NCBI GenBank assembly: GCA_024529925.1
Contig: JAFEUB010001186.1
Coordinates: forward strand, 248,001-312,000
Direction of reading: 5' to 3'
Source: Ophthalmolycus amberensis
Lineage: Eukaryota > Chordata > Actinopteri > Perciformes > Zoarcidae
DNA: 64,000 nucleotides
This document shows, piece by piece, positions 30,818 to 44,634 of this stretch; positions within the stretch are counted from its first letter, which is position 1, and each line of letters begins with the position of its first letter. The notes beneath the pieces are model-generated. The model saw only the letters and a list, made by a program, of their open reading frames with translations, searched no databases and was not told the origin of the DNA. The position numbers and the translations under genes were made by a program.

Positions 30818-31683
30818 CAGTGGTTCTCAACTGGTCTGGCTGCGGGACCCACCATCACCCCTTAATGACAAGCCGGGACCCACTACCCAAATTATATATA
30901 TATATATATATATAATTTATATATATATATATATAATTTGGGTATATCTATATTCAAGAAGTCTAGTAGTAGTAACGTCTCTGTGTAGTAAACAACTGTC
31001 AAATCAAATAAAGAAAGTCCACATCAATTATATTTTAACAAATATTATTCTCATTTTTCAAATTTAACTGGATGGATTATAAATAATACATAGAAATACA
31101 TGAATACATGTTCTTCTCAAGTAAAATAACGGCTGGATTAAAAAAATTATTTTCACTGAATTGCCCTGCAGCTTTAAATTCAGTCCATTCAGGGTGAAGT
31201 GAAAAAGCCACAATATTGTATTTTTCTCATCTTCTAAAAAGAGAAATTAGTGTTTGAAGAATTCACCTCTATGAGTCTGTCCAGTCAGAGTCTAATGACT
31301 CTGGTCTCTCTGGACATTTCTCTCTTTTGGAGATCGTCCTATGATTTGACTTTCACAACTCTCACTTCAACAGTCCTGCTCTGCTCTCTGTATCCTCGTC
31401 TCTCCCCGTGTGTCACGGTGTTTGTACATCTCACTCGAGTCAGGAAACTTGTCAGAATACTCATATATATTCACGTGATGTGATTCACAACGCATTGGTC
31501 TGTGTTTTTCCTGCACCGCTGAACAAGTCCCGTAAATGCTGGAATAATTCCGCTGCATAAAAAAAATGCCCTTCAAAATAAAATCACTTTATTTTTTTTA
31601 TTTTTATATTTTTTTGTCAGGCAAAGGCCCGCGACCCACTGAAACCCACTTTTGGGTCGCGACCCACCAGTTGAGAATCACTG
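30818..31683. mobile_element. Non-autonomous hAT with perfect target duplication
   Basis: Termini CAGTGGTTCTCAACTGG and CCAGTTGAGAATCACTG are inverted repeats with one mismatch. AGTTAGAA flanks it exactly at 30810-30817 and 31684-31691. The CGGGACCCAC / GTCGCGACCCACC sub-terminal regions are typical of the fish 'CAGTGGTTCTCAA' hAT group. The 866-bp body has no transposase and holds an imperfect (TA)n palindrome at 30884-30944. Confidence 0.92.
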
Positions 31684-31691
31684 AGTTAGAA

Positions 31692-32487
31692 AATAGTGTG
31701 ATGCACATGTGTCTGATTTGACAATGAGCGCACCGCTCGTAGTAACATGGAGAGAGTCAGCAGGGTACATGGAAGTAGAAGGTGGCGCAGGATGTGTGTA
31801 TGCAGGCAGGTGCACTGAACACATTGACATGCTTCATTTATAATTTTACTTTTTTATCTAATCTTTACGCACCCACACGCACACACACACGCACACACAC
31901 ACACACACACACAAGTGAACCAACACTTATTTTGCGCGCCATAGAGAGCGACACAAATACATGACATGCACTCGCACACCGCTCACGTGTAGCAGATGCT
32001 TAGCGATTACACCATTACATGCCCACAAATGTGATGGGAAATTAATTCATTTGGGCAGGCATTAGCAATTTAACACATGCGGGTGAACACACACTACTTC
32101 ACAGATACACATGAAAGCTTTCACCGAAACACTCACACACACACGCCCAGAGAGATATTTCACTTACAATAGGGAGCCGGGGCTCCTATTAAACCACAGA
32201 TAAGAAGCCGCTTTATTAAATGTCTTTCTATTCAAGCCGCTTTTGATTCACCTGAGGAGGCATTTCAAAATGTCTTTTCCACTTGACTTTGACTCCTGAT
32301 CTGTTATCAATTTTTTAAATATATATATATATATATATAATTGATTGTCCGGCACTTTCCTCATTTCCTCTGCCGCTTGTCCGAGCAATTATAAAAATGT
32401 GTAAAGAGAAGAGAAGCAGAGATGTGCCATTAAGAGCTCAAATATGAAAATGGAATATGGTAATTATAAATTAAAGAAATGCTATAT

Positions 32488-32490
<3 letters not shown>
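31692..32490. other. Non-coding with CA and TA microsatellites
   Basis: Holds a CA-rich tract near 31872-31912 and (AT)n near 32318-32339. No exon supported. Confidence 0.5.

Positions 32491-32492
<2 letters not shown>

Positions 32493-32555
<63 letters not shown>
32493..32555. repeat. (TG)n microsatellite
   Basis: About 31 uninterrupted TG units. Confidence 0.97.
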
Positions 32556-32558
<3 letters not shown>

Positions 32559-32999
32559 GTATATCCATTTCTGTGACATTGACGATCCCACCAACCTTTT
32601 CAGTGCCGTCTAAGCGTCCTGGCACTTGTTTTTTTTTGACTCGCTCTGCTGAATTTAAGAGAATCCGGTCTGTTTACATGTGAGGACAACATGTTCAAAC
32701 CCACCATGATTCTCAACGCCCTCTCTGCCTCATGAGTGCAAACCCATCAGGTCTGTAAATGTCTGGCATATTGCTTCTGTCGCTCTCTTTCCCCCACGTT
32801 CCCTTTCGTTAACGAAGAGGAGAAGCGTAGCAGTCTCTTGCAGTAGAGCAGAATGAGTTGCAGGGTTCATACTCCTGCGCTATTATAATTTGTATCTTGC
32901 ATGTTATGTTTCTTTGCTGCATAGCTCACTAGTAAACAATACATTTTAGCATTTATATCCTCACTGCAAGAAAGTCCTGGTTGTGAGTCCACTGCCTGT

Positions 33000-33480
33000 G
33001 TGGAGTTTGTATGTTCTGCCAACACATTCTGACTCCCAGCTCTTCTGGTACGGCAACTCGGTCAATGGCCCTATGGTTTCAAACTACTTCCAGGTGTTGG
33101 ATGCATGGTGTCTTTTCTAAATAAAACGTCTGTGTTCACAGGATACAGTTTCTTCTCTTGGCATTCATACAGTATCTTTTCAAAATAAGTTTATTTTGCT
33201 TTTAGGTTTATTTGCGCAACAGAACTACTTGGTTAGGTTTAGGTAACAAAAGCACTTGTTTAGGAGAAGATCACGATTTGGGTTTGAATAAGCAAGTTTG
33301 TTACTTAACTGATGTTCGTAAAGTACCGAAGTTATGCAGCAAAACTAGGATAAAATAACTTGCTTACGCAGGTGTTTCACTCAGGTGACCGCTATTCGTG
33401 TCCCATGTGTAAGTCCTGTGTTTGTCTCACTCATCCCTCAAACATTAGCTTTAGGTAACAAAACCACAACAAAACACACA
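33000..33480 (+). repeat. Dispersed repeat family F2, copy 1
   Basis: Contains TGTGTTCACAGGATACAG and GGTTAGGTTTAGGTAACAAA with GATCACGATTTGGGTTTGAA, a mid-copy teleost repeat I recognise by its 'GGTTTAGG...ATCGTGGTTTGGG' core. Related segments occur at 38.5, 49.2 and 53.95 kb. Confidence 0.6.
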
Positions 33481-35439
33481 GTGTCGAACCCCAGTGGTTG
33501 AAAGCCCTGTGTTTTTGGAACCATCTATCTTCCCTCCGACACACCATATCTTTTTCCATATTTAACACTACTTCACTAGTTCTGACTGTTGCATCGTCAC
33601 AGAGATGCCTTCAATTTGTAAGTCCACCACGAAAAAGGATCCTCGTTGACTTTCCATTGGCATTTATTTTCGTCCGTTGGAAGAAAACATAAAAAACCGG
33701 ATAATTTGTGTCACAAAAGCAATATACTTCACTTCATTACTTACGACCGGCCATGATCCTGTTCTGTTGTACCACGTTGGTTGCTCTGAGCTTCTAGCAT
33801 CGGTATCAGACGCCGACGTGCACTAACCAAGCAGCAGTAATTGACAAGTCCAGAGAGAGAACGGGTTGGTTCTACCTGCATCTGCGTGGCTTTCCTCCCA
33901 GTTGTGCTGAATCGGTGACTCGCTGATATTCGCTACCTGGGGAAACATTAGTAAATGAATCATGCAATCTTAACTGGATCTCATCAAAAACCTTTTTCAG
34001 TTTGTTCTGCGTCTACTTCTGTTACTCTCTGCCTGCAGTGAAGAAACCCACATGGGCTCTCCAGGACTTTGATCACAAAGTGAAGAAGAAGGAAGGGGGA
34101 AGAAGAAGCACTGTGTGGGCCACTGATGACTAACTGAAGGAAGCACAGAGGAGAGCTGAGAGACTTGGAAACTTCAGGTGCTCTTCAATCCAGCGAGAGT
34201 TATGAAGCCATTAACACGTGGGGGTTCATGGAGAGTTTCCTTGTTACAGGAATCTACCTGTAATTTCACAATCATTAAATTACTCCTTTAACTTGTTCTT
34301 TATGTCTTTTTTGGCTTGTGCGCTGTCTTTAAGGTCAAGGGGACTCCCCGGTGTAAAACAAAGGTACCCATCTTCTACCAAATGCCCCTGTCACTAAGAA
34401 TAAAAAGGCAGGAAGGTAGATAATGTCAAACCCTAATTGTGTCTCCTTGGGATATGTGGGAGGATTGAGAGAGAGGGAGAGGGAGAGAGAGGCGGTGAAA
34501 AAGAGAGCGACAGAGAGAGAAGGGAATGTTGACAGGTGACAGTTTTTCAGAGGTATTAAGTTAATCATGCTTTCTGAACAGTAAGTCTAACCTTTTCTAA
34601 CTGTATTTCAAACAATGTCTTAAGTAATCTCCCTCCAGTAAATGGCTCTGCTACACAAACACATTTCACCATGTTTGTAGGAACCTTTTTATGCTTTTTT
34701 CAACTTTTATTCTTTATATTTTGCACGAACATTAACCTTTTTTTGAAGCTCAACTTCAGCCCTAAAAAGTTTGAACAAATTTTCTCTGTGCTTTTACAGC
34801 AATTGTCTGTAAAATACAACGCCTGCATTACTGCGGATGCTACATTCGACTCAGCATCTGTGTCACAGCACCAGTTAACCATACTCCACAAAAACAACTA
34901 TGTTGAACTCTTTCTGTATGAGACAATCCTCTTAAAGGATTTATACATTAGTGAACATAAAACAGCACATGTGTAGATGATCAGCAGCTCAGGTACAAGG
35001 CACAAATATGCAACAATCCTCCTTACGCAGAAGAGAAATTTCTAATTTGTTCCTGTGGATGTCCAGTCAGTGTTGATGGTAAATGTAGTCGATTGAAGCA
35101 AGACATTCCTCAGTGTGTGTAATATTGGCCCAGAGTTCCCACACTCCTAAATATGTTGCTCTTCCTGCATCCAGCAGCATCATTTGACATGCCAGTTGTT
35201 GGAGGTAAGGAACAACAATCATTTTGTTGTTCTTGTATTTCTCTTGGTAGATGCGGCTTAGAAATTGAACTTCCTAAACCTGTTGCAAGTTCCACTGTGG
35301 AAATGAAGTTTTTAGAAAAACACAGAACTTTCTCTTTTTGCTTGTATTGCAAACTTGTTACGTTTCCAAAAGGAAAAAAATCACCTCCCAAAATATGACT
35401 GCATAGGAATGTGATGGAAGAGGATACCTTTTACAGTGT
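33481..35439. other. Non-coding, no gene supported
   Basis: A GA-rich run near 34468-34525 is the only notable composition. The 101-codon frame at 34671 shows no domain. Confidence 0.4.
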
Positions 35440-36345
35440 TTTGTCTGACTCTGACAGTTTCTGGGTCATCCTTACGGAAAAGCACCCTGATCTTTAAGGT
35501 CGGGGGTCATTTCCTTGGATGCAGATATTGTACAGGGCCTAGACACACATTATACGTCATATATTTAATCTATGTCCATAATGTTGATGCCCAACCACAA
35601 TCGTTGGGAGTCTTCTCTTCAAGAGAGCAAAGGCTCGTTCGATGACTTGCTTCTTGTAGCTGACGGCTGGAGATGGATTTCCATGATCCCTGTACGGTGT
35701 AAGCAGCCAGCGTTGCACTGCAGCATCTCATGAGATGTAGAATTCACCTTTCCTTGTTAGAACCAAGCCTCTGTTGCGCAGACCGGACTTGTGGAATGTA
35801 TTGGCATCGTGCATGTGTCCAAACTGGCATCAATGATGAAGCATGAAGATGTATCTGCATTTTTTTCCCTGTAGGATGCCACTGAGGCACCGCTTCCTGT
35901 TGAAATATGTTCTCTCATCTGCATCTCTCTCATCTTGGAGACGAGGCTATATGACTTCCATCAATGCATTCTACAGCTCCTGGGACTCTGGGGTCTGCCA
36001 TAATAATATGTTGTCATTGCAGAGGCTCTGACCATGTGATTGTACACCAGAGGAGGCGATCTAAAAACAGCACTGCGGACTTTGCGTCTTATTGCTGACA
36101 AATGGTGACTCTGTCACATCAAAAGGTGACCGAGCTGTACGACGGCATCCCTGGAACCCAGATACCTGCATAGAACAGCAATTAACCTTCCTGCTGTGAC
36201 GGATTTCTGTTCATTTTCAGCTTCGTTTAGCTTCTTTTTTTTATCTGCTCGAACACACGTTAACTGGTTCCGCTGGAACAAGTGGTCTGAAAATGATGAC
36301 ACCATAGTCTCCCAGTAGTTTGTGACCCTTTTGTGAACCATTCTT
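35440..36345 (-). pseudogene. PIF/Harbinger (HARBI1-like) transposase, decayed
   Basis: Across shifting minus-strand frames the HARBI1-like order is preserved: SVTAGRLIAVLCRYLGSRDA (N-terminal helix region), PGAVECIDGSHIA (first catalytic Asp block, GxIDGTHI), YFNRKR, DANTFHKSGLRNRG (second block), LLTPYRDHGNPSPAVSYKKQ and VIERAFALLKRR (ERxFGxLK, third block), then LYNICIQGNDP. HARBI1-type proteins are DDE transposases that cut 3-bp TWA targets, usually with a separate Myb-like partner, which is not seen here. At least five stops or frame changes make it inactive. It could have been the same class of enzyme that moved the two MITEs at 50 and 55.5 kb. Confidence 0.82.
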
Positions 36346-38460
36346 CAGTCTGCAGGAAAATGTATTATTACAAGTTACTGCTCAAAAGACTTTGACTTGA
36401 GAAGAGAGCATCCTTCCAAAGATATTCCTAAATCATCCAATATTGCGATTACAGTCTCAGCTGTACTTTTGGGTTTCTACTAGAACATGTTTCTACACTT
36501 TAAAGGAACTGTATTTAACATCCTGATTCATAACATCGCAGCAAACAATTGTTACCAATTGTACCTGAGCAGAGAATGGCGTCGCTATCCTGTGTGTGTT
36601 CTTAACCTTGTTTTTTGTAGAGATGTTTTGCCCTGTGAGTGCAGAGGATATCGGGAGAACAGTTGAGAGGGCGCTAATAAAGGGGGAAGCCATCTTGTTT
36701 TACTGCAACACAGACCTGCGCTGTTTAGCGTGTGCTATGGACTGTTTTTGAAGGAAGATATCTTGTGAGATGTGACTACGTTAAAAAGCTATAGATGCAA
36801 TAAAAATCGAAGAATTTTGCCAACTAATGTGTGTGTGTGTGTGTGTGTGTGTGGGTTTGCAAACAGTGTCTGGAGCATAATCTCCGGAGGAACCTGATGT
36901 CAGTGGTATAGTGTGCTGCAACCACTCTACTCCAGAACAGGTGCACAGGTTAGTTTGTATTCAAATACATGAATGGATATGGAGAGCAGGTAAGGGGATT
37001 GGGTTGCTGCAGTGCTGCACGTCTCCATAGTTTGATAGATTCTGATTCTGAAACCTGTCTCTATTTAAATCCATTGCAACTAATAATCAATGCAAGTCAA
37101 CTAAATCTGTGTTTGCTTTAGAGGAGGAACTTTTTCAAGCCTACAGGGTTGATTTTTAGACAGATTTTAGGGAAACGTATCTGATGAAGGCCAGACCGTC
37201 AAATGGCGTATGGTAGGAACATACAGACACTCACACAAACCTCCCAGATGAGTACATACTTTGAAGTACTACATGCTTCTCCCACTTGTTCACCCTCCGC
37301 TGCTGAGCAGGGATCTCTGCGGCTCCCATGACAACTCTTCTGAAAGGCTTTCACTCTTCCTCCAATACCTTTACTCTGCCAAACATCCCTCCAGCCAACC
37401 TCAGACCCACTGCTCTATAATACAGTTTGTTTTTCCATCCACATGTCCCCATGCTTTCCCTGTCTCCTTATCTCCCTGTGCTCCTCCCTCTCTCAAGTAT
37501 AACCGTCTCCCTAAGGTTCTCTCCAAGTCTCTCCGTCTAATCCTCCTTTTCTTTTGAAGCACTTCTGTGTTTTCATCTGTTGTCTTTCTTACCAGACTAA
37601 TTTCCACAAGCTTTGTCTTAACATAAGGGGCACACTTGGCACTTTTTTTTAAAACATCCAGCACGTTGATCACAGGCTGCGGCCCTCTAAAACTCTCGAT
37701 GTTGGTGTGACAGCTTTTTTGACACATCGCCAGTGGAATCGCTTGTTAGCATTCATTAGCCGTATTCGAACAAGACATTGGGGACCACAACCAATTCTCA
37801 TCAAGAACCAAATTGGCTTGCTAGTAATTTCATCATGCCATTTCCCCTTCCAGTCGTCCTGGTGCAGGGTTTTTGCCACGCCAAAGCATTTACCACGCTC
37901 TGGTGTGCATACAGATTGGACTGCCAGGGTTGGCTGTGTTTGATGAGGCACTAATAAAGTAATATGTCACTCAATATTATTATTTTGATTATTACAGTCA
38001 GATAATGTAAATTTTGAAAGATTCCCTACTCGTCAAATACCAGGCCTACGCTTCAAACTATGACTCTCTGTGTTCCCCTGTAGTGTCAGTTCTGGCCGCA
38101 TCAAAAGCAGGGTAACGCCGCACACGAACAGAGGGGTGGAAGCTGTTGGACGCTACCATCCACGACCTCCTCGTTACGTGGACTTTCTCGCTATTTAAAC
38201 GCATGGGTATACATTGGAGTTAGTCGAAAGACTGGTGTGTCTCATACAGATGCTAAAGGCTTCTTCAGTGTGTCGGAATCAGACACCGAGGGGCTCTGAT
38301 GAAGAGTGGGTCGTTGACAAGCTGAGAGTGAGAACACACCCTCGTTCAGTTTAATATATTCAGGGGTTTTGCTGCAACAGAAATACTGGGTGTAATATGA
38401 ATATTGTAAGCAGACTTCAGATGATGCTTACATGAGTCACTTTGCTGACCCTTCCCTTCT
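36346..38460. other. Non-coding stretch
   Basis: (TG)n at 36827-36854. A TTTAAAGGAACTG terminus like that at 8.7 kb begins near 36500 and may mark a MITE. Pyrimidine-rich 37250-37560 gives a spurious frame. No gene supported. Confidence 0.4.
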
Positions 38461-38469
38461 ATTGCTCGA

Positions 38470-38830
38470 TGTGTCCACACACAACGGTTCGTATGATATC
38501 CGACAAAAAGTTACTCCTCATTTTCCGCGTTTTCCTACAAAAGTCGGCAACACGTGTCAATTTCTGCTACGTGCGCAATTGTTTTTTGAATGAACTTCTG
38601 TCTTCACAGGAAACTCAGTTTAGGAGACGAAACCACTTAGTTTGGATATGCATCGTCGTTGGGAAGCGCCGTTACTGAAGCATGCAAGTTACGTGACGAA
38701 AGCATGAAGAATAACTTGCCGTTTCACGCGGGGAATGAACAAGCGGGCTCCTGGTTGAAAGATTGATCGGACCGATCCACTTCCCCTTTGGCAATCTTTA
38801 TACGTCCCCGGTCATAATTACGTTTTAATC
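38470..38830 (+). repeat. Dispersed repeat family F2, copy 2
   Basis: CATTTTCCGCGTTTTCCTAC, ACACGTGTCAATTTCTGCTA, CTTCTGTCTTCACAGGAAAC and CTGGTTGAAAGATTGATCGG align with the 49.2-kb copy block by block. Confidence 0.7.
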
Positions 38831-41800
38831 AGCTCAGCTGGCTTGGAACTTTGACCGAGGTGGTACCAAAAACAAAGTACTAGGCACCAAGAATTATCCA
38901 CAACTTTTACCAAATAAAGAGCAGTTCCAACCAAGTCGAGTACAGCCATGAAGTAAGGCAGCATAGTCTTGTTTATATCTTTTATCTATACAAGCAGGAC
39001 TTGATGGCTGGATTCAGTTCAACTCATTTCAGGGCTGCTGTTCTCTCTGCCATGTGTTCCTAGACATGATATGCTACATACTGTGAAGTATCCCTGCTGT
39101 GACAGGACAATATTTACTTCACATGGAAAGAAATAAGGGTTTGGACACGCACTGTTCATACTGAATTAAGATTGTGTTCAGGTTGTGTTCTCATGAACTT
39201 TTGATACACTTGCTCCTATCTCCCTGCTCTCATTAATAAATGACTTACTGTAATACAATTTCCCTCTTCTCATTGACTCAGCCATAGTAGCTTAGTGTTT
39301 AATGCAGCGGAAACACATTAATAGAAACCACGGCTCTTCGCAACGTACTGTACCACGCTGACCTGTTTAATATGGAAGTAAGCTGTGCATGTTAATCATG
39401 TTTCACCTAATTGGAGCATAGTTTTACCAAAACGGTATATAATTAGGCTCATACCCAAGCCAGATTCGGTTAGTAACAAGGCTGAGAATGGGAGGTCTCT
39501 GCAGCATAATCGTGGCTCTAAATGTACGAACAGAGAGGGAAGAAGAACGAGAGTGGATACACAGAGAGGAAAGGAAAGAAAGGAAAGATAACGAGTCAGG
39601 GAAATACTGGATATCGGAGGCGCAGGAGATCTCTCTCTGTGACTAATTCTCTCCTGATCTCTCTTTCTCCCCCTCGTTTAGAAAAGACCTGTTCGCTCCC
39701 CCTCTCTGACACACACCCACACCGCTACCACACACACACACACACACAGACATGCACGTACACACTCGCAAAATACCGCATGCACCCACACTCACAAATC
39801 CTCTCTTTCCCTCTTACACACAAACACACACGAGTCCTCACACAAGCAAAAATAAAAAGGCGGATTCGCCCGGAGTGTTTGCAACCCACACTGTTTCCTA
39901 TGTGTGGAAAGAACCTACACACACACACACACAGTGATCTGAGACAGAGGAAAATATATATTTTGTCTTTTGATCCAAAGCCGTTTGATTTCCTCCGCCT
40001 CGCTTGCACAGCCACTTAGCAGCTGTGCGCTTGTGTAACCGGTCTGTGCCGTTGTTGTACTTACAGCGTTGGATTTCTTTCTTTCAGCACGAATTACGTT
40101 CTAAGAAGCCTTTTTGTTGTGAACATTTCTTAACGTTGTGGAGCCCAAATGCTCCCAACCATTAGGGCATCCGACCCCTGCTTGAGATTATGACCCGGGG
40201 ACCCATACAGACAGATTCTTGACAACTTTCCACACTGTACAGAGAGAGATTAACGAGAGTAAAGGCTGCGATGACAGTGCAGTGAGGAACATGGCTCTAG
40301 GCCAGACTCTGTTGAAGGTCTTGTTCATTTTAAGCTCTTTATTTGCACCTTTGATACCCTGCAGCTGAGCACCCCTAGCTGCCAGAAATAAAGCTGTTAA
40401 AGGAGCATTTCCTCCTTGACCGAGCAATAGTGGGTAACTTGTACTGCGGAGGGAGTTAAGTCGTGATCCCAACGGTAATCCATGGCTCTTTCATAAATGA
40501 TCAGCAATCTAAATGCCCATAAAACTATTCCAATCAGTTTGTGCAGACCAAGCAAAAAGATGCTTCCCTGCTACTTTAAAGACCCTAAAAACCCTAAACA
40601 GTATTTTTGCATAACATTAAACATTCATGAGTAATTAAACAACGACAAAATTCAAGTTTGTTGAAGTTGCTCTTTAACACTGTAGTTACATGTCATATTT
40701 GAGGAAAGTTTGGGCGGAAATGTCTTTCTAGAACATTTTAAGTCAACTCATTGAAACAACGCCAAATGTTCACCTTATCTCAAGCAAGTGTCAAGTCCCT
40801 GAAAGTTAATCTGCGCAGTTTAAGAGTTCCAACAGACAGTTTTTTTATGATGTCAAACCAATGGCTTGGAAGGAGGAAAATGGTCGGCATGTGACATAAA
40901 GTCACCTTTCTGTTTATGTAAATACATTTTTCCACTGTTTTTTGACTATTCTGCACACTACACGTGCTGTGTCCGCTCAATGCTGTTGAAGCAATCACAG
41001 AGGGATTAAATGCACACAACAAATGGAGCATAGGTAGACAGTATCTTTGTTTTTTACAATTAACCCAGTGAGAGAATTTAGCTATATAGCCTAAGATCAG
41101 ATATTAGTCTGCCAGAGATTATTTGTGATGGATTTTAGTTCAACAATTATTACTATCACTATTACTATTGCACATTTTAAAGATTTCATTGATAATTAAA
41201 AATGCAGGGGGGACCCTCAATTGCCAACGGGTATTTTGCACACTGGCCTCAAAGCCTGTCTGAAGCCCCACCTTTTATCTGTAGGCCTACGTCCTCTCTT
41301 CCCTTACTCACTGGCTCTCCTTCCTTCCCACTCTCATTTCACTCTGTCTCGACCTCCTCTTCTAAGCAAAGCTCTTTATGTAACACCAGAATGTTGATGC
41401 GACAAGCAGACGCTTTACCCAATTTACATGAAATGATCAAACATGCTCTGTTTTGGTGTGAGTGTGTGTGTGTGTGTGTAACACTATCACACATCTAGCA
41501 CCGGGCAGCAGGACACACAAAAAGCAGGTTGTTGTCAATAATGGAGAGACAAGCAGGTAGTCTTGCAGAGTAAAGAGTATGAATAGACCAGATTAAAGTT
41601 TAGACCACTAAAGCAACATAATTAATTGGGTGGGCAGGTGGTTGGGTCAGCTGATGAGCTGAGGCAGGAAGCTCAATAGTGACGGCTGCTGAGCAGGTGA
41701 GGAATGACAGAAGAGATTTGTGTGAAGCTGGAGCTACGGCATTTCCCCTCTAGTATCCATCCTCTGTCCTCAGGCACTATTTTTCTGGATTGTACTGGTT

Positions 41801-44630
41801 ATAGTGTGTGTGTGTGTGTGTGTGTGTGCACGCACTTCTTTGCATGTGTATATGCCCGTTTATACTGTCTGTGTCTGAGGCACCATTTTATCTACAGGGT
41901 ACTAATTGTAGATTAACTCAGTACAGAAGTGCAAACAAAGCCTGCGGCAACATATGTTTTACAACCTTGAACATTGAACTGAAGCATGAAGAAAAGGAGG
42001 TGAATGGAATTACTCATGGGAAGTACACATAAGAAACAATACAATAAAAACTGGGCAACAATATTTGTTACTGTAATCCATATAAATTCACCCTGTGCAT
42101 TTGTACAGTTCCATTTTTTTAAACTTCTCACAAAATCAATTTAAATGAATCATTTATTTTTTGCTTTTTTGGTATATTGGTCGGACACATATGCAACGCT
42201 GATTACCGTAATATGTGTGGTATTTGTTATAAATGTACATTGGTACATAGAGGGTGATAAGAAGCTGTACATGGAGGGACTTAGGACCCAGGGGAATGTA
42301 GGTGAAGGCAGCAGGAAGAGACAGAAGAGACGCCAAGGCAGCTGTTCACCACTCGCTGCCTGGTTCTTGTGTTAAAAATGTCCGCTTAATAATACATTTT
42401 AAAACTGCGTTAATGCGCGATAAAATAATTGTCGGCGTTAATTGTCGGCGTTAATTAATGAATGAATGTCCAGCACTAGTAAAAACCCTATATATATGAT
42501 ATGTTTATATAAAATGTCATTCATATCATGCTGACAATCTCAAAATTGGATAATGCATTACAGATTTGGCAGCACATCATAAGGGATATACTGTATGTAA
42601 AAATTATGCACACCAGACTTTTCACAGCTAGACGTAATCCCATTTAAATCCCTCTTTAGTTTGTGAAAGACTTTATTCCAGTGCCCCATGCCTGCAGTCA
42701 GGATTCATGCACATGTCATTGTTCATTCTTAATTTGATCCGTAGCAAAGATTTGTTTTTCAGGAGCATATTATTTTTCGTCACTATAACATTGTCCTCTG
42801 TACAGACCAGTGAAGACAGAGAGAGAGAGGAAGAGTTATGTTTGGTATGTAAGCAGGACTGTGATGATGATGATGATATGTGAATGGGTTTTAGTCACAG
42901 TTTGTACCTCAGTATTTATCACTTCGTGAATAGAAATTCTACCCTTATGGGCACAGAGCTGGTGATGGATTTTGGGGTCTGGGAGACTGGGTATTCATCG
43001 CTCATCATTAGCCGCCGAAAGCACAGACACACAGTACTCATGAGAAATCCACAATGGGGACCAGTTATGGTCCTGCGGAGGCCAATTTGTCCAGGAAGGA
43101 TGGCTGGATATGTGCTCCAAATGTCATGTCATTTTTATCCGGCAGTTGGTGTCGCAGTTCAAGTTGTCAATGAACAAGTGACACAATTCATCAGCAAGAC
43201 GCACACGTTCCTGAAGCTTCATCAGAATGAAATTAAATGAAAATGTGAGGAACGAGAAGAGCGTAACTTCACTTGGGCTGGTGCTCGTTGGTATAATGTG
43301 TGTGTTTACCATTAGATCACTACCGCATGCTGCCACTTTCTAGGCATATTATTGGCTAAGTCGCTGACCAAACAAGCCGCGACAGGAAGCAGACCGCCGA
43401 CACTGTCTCTTGTGTGATATGTTTGGCCGGGCAGCTGCTGGGTTTTTTGCTCCAGTCTCCAAAGTCTTCTATCAGTAAATCATCTGCCATCACAGTACAG
43501 TGGTGATGTGGAGTCAGCAGACGGGGCCAGTCAAAGGGGGTAGTAGGCCGGAGGGTCCAGGCTGTTTTCATGGACCTCAGACTGTATAGAATGGGATACT
43601 TCGGGAGTTCTGGCAGGTGTGGAAGTCATTTTGTTGTTGCATATTCCATACGCCATCCAATCAGGTGTATCTACAATCGTTTTGTCTCAATAGGCACTCT
43701 AACCCAAATCAGCCAATCCAAGGTTCAGCAATGAAACCCCCCTCCTCTTCAGGGAGAGGAACTGGACTGTTCCCTTACTGTCTATAACTTCATTATCTCT
43801 ACATGATAAAACATTGTTAATATATCAATTTGTCCTAGCCAGTATTTAACTGCCAACTGTTAATACAATGAGAGGAACACCAGAGGCTTGGTAATTCAGA
43901 TCCTAAACCAGAGCTTCTTTTTTTACCTTGTTTTCTTATCAGACTGTAATATTCTGCTGTTTTTGAAAGTCTGTAACTGAAATTGTTATGAGTCAGAATA
44001 TTGTGGCCATTAATGTTGTGGCTGCCCAAATCTCAACACTTGGCCACATGTCACGAGTTGATCAAAAGGACTGTGTTAGTAGAAAGCATTCATTCATACA
44101 CATTTGCCGCTCATTCGGTCTGCGGGCTAAAAGGAAAAGTAGTCGCCTGTGCCACGAGTGAGAGTATTATTTCATAATCACGTTCATCCAGGTTGCGGTG
44201 TAAAAGCTCAGCTCAGCTGGAGTTCACCAGAAGTTCACTCACATCCAACACTTCAGTCTTCGGTCCTCGTTGCCCACATTTCTCCGCCCACCATCGCACC
44301 CAAATGTGGCCCTTTTCATGAAAAACTGCAGCATGCACGAGAAAGGCAATTAGATGTTTCGAAGTTTCTGTTCTGGCACACTGATATGCGAGAGTAAACA
44401 TGTGTGAATAGAGAGAGACACACAAGGTCTGTATGAGAGCGAGGGAGGAGGACCTGTAATGTAACAGGTAGCAGAATGTGTGGACCTATTTGGTCTTTTG
44501 AAAAAGGCTTTTTGAAATAAAGATCTCCTCTTCCTACTCTCTGTACTTCCCTTCTAGGTGATACAAAGTAGTGATTTATTTATTGAACTAGCCATCTCCT
44601 TCCATCTCCCACTTTACTCCTACCTTAATC
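38831..44630. other. Long non-coding stretch, microsatellites only
   Basis: (CA)n near 39728-39750, 39818-39832 and 39917-39932; (TG)n at 41461-41479 and 41804-41828; a TAATGCGCGATAAAATAATT repeat tail near 42410-42450. The 165-codon frame at 39522 is built on CA repeats and is discounted. No exon with a recognisable domain. Confidence 0.5.
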
Positions 44631-44634
44631 TACC

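Noticed and set aside
34060..34200. CTGCAG followed by an AAG/GAA-rich segment (KKPTWALQDF...) that looked like an exon.
   Set aside because: Frame closes quickly (TGA directly after the acceptor-like site in one frame, stop soon after in the others) and no family match is apparent.
39522..40019. 165-codon plus-strand frame.
   Set aside because: Dominated by translated CA repeats (THTHTH) and lacks any domain or splice context.
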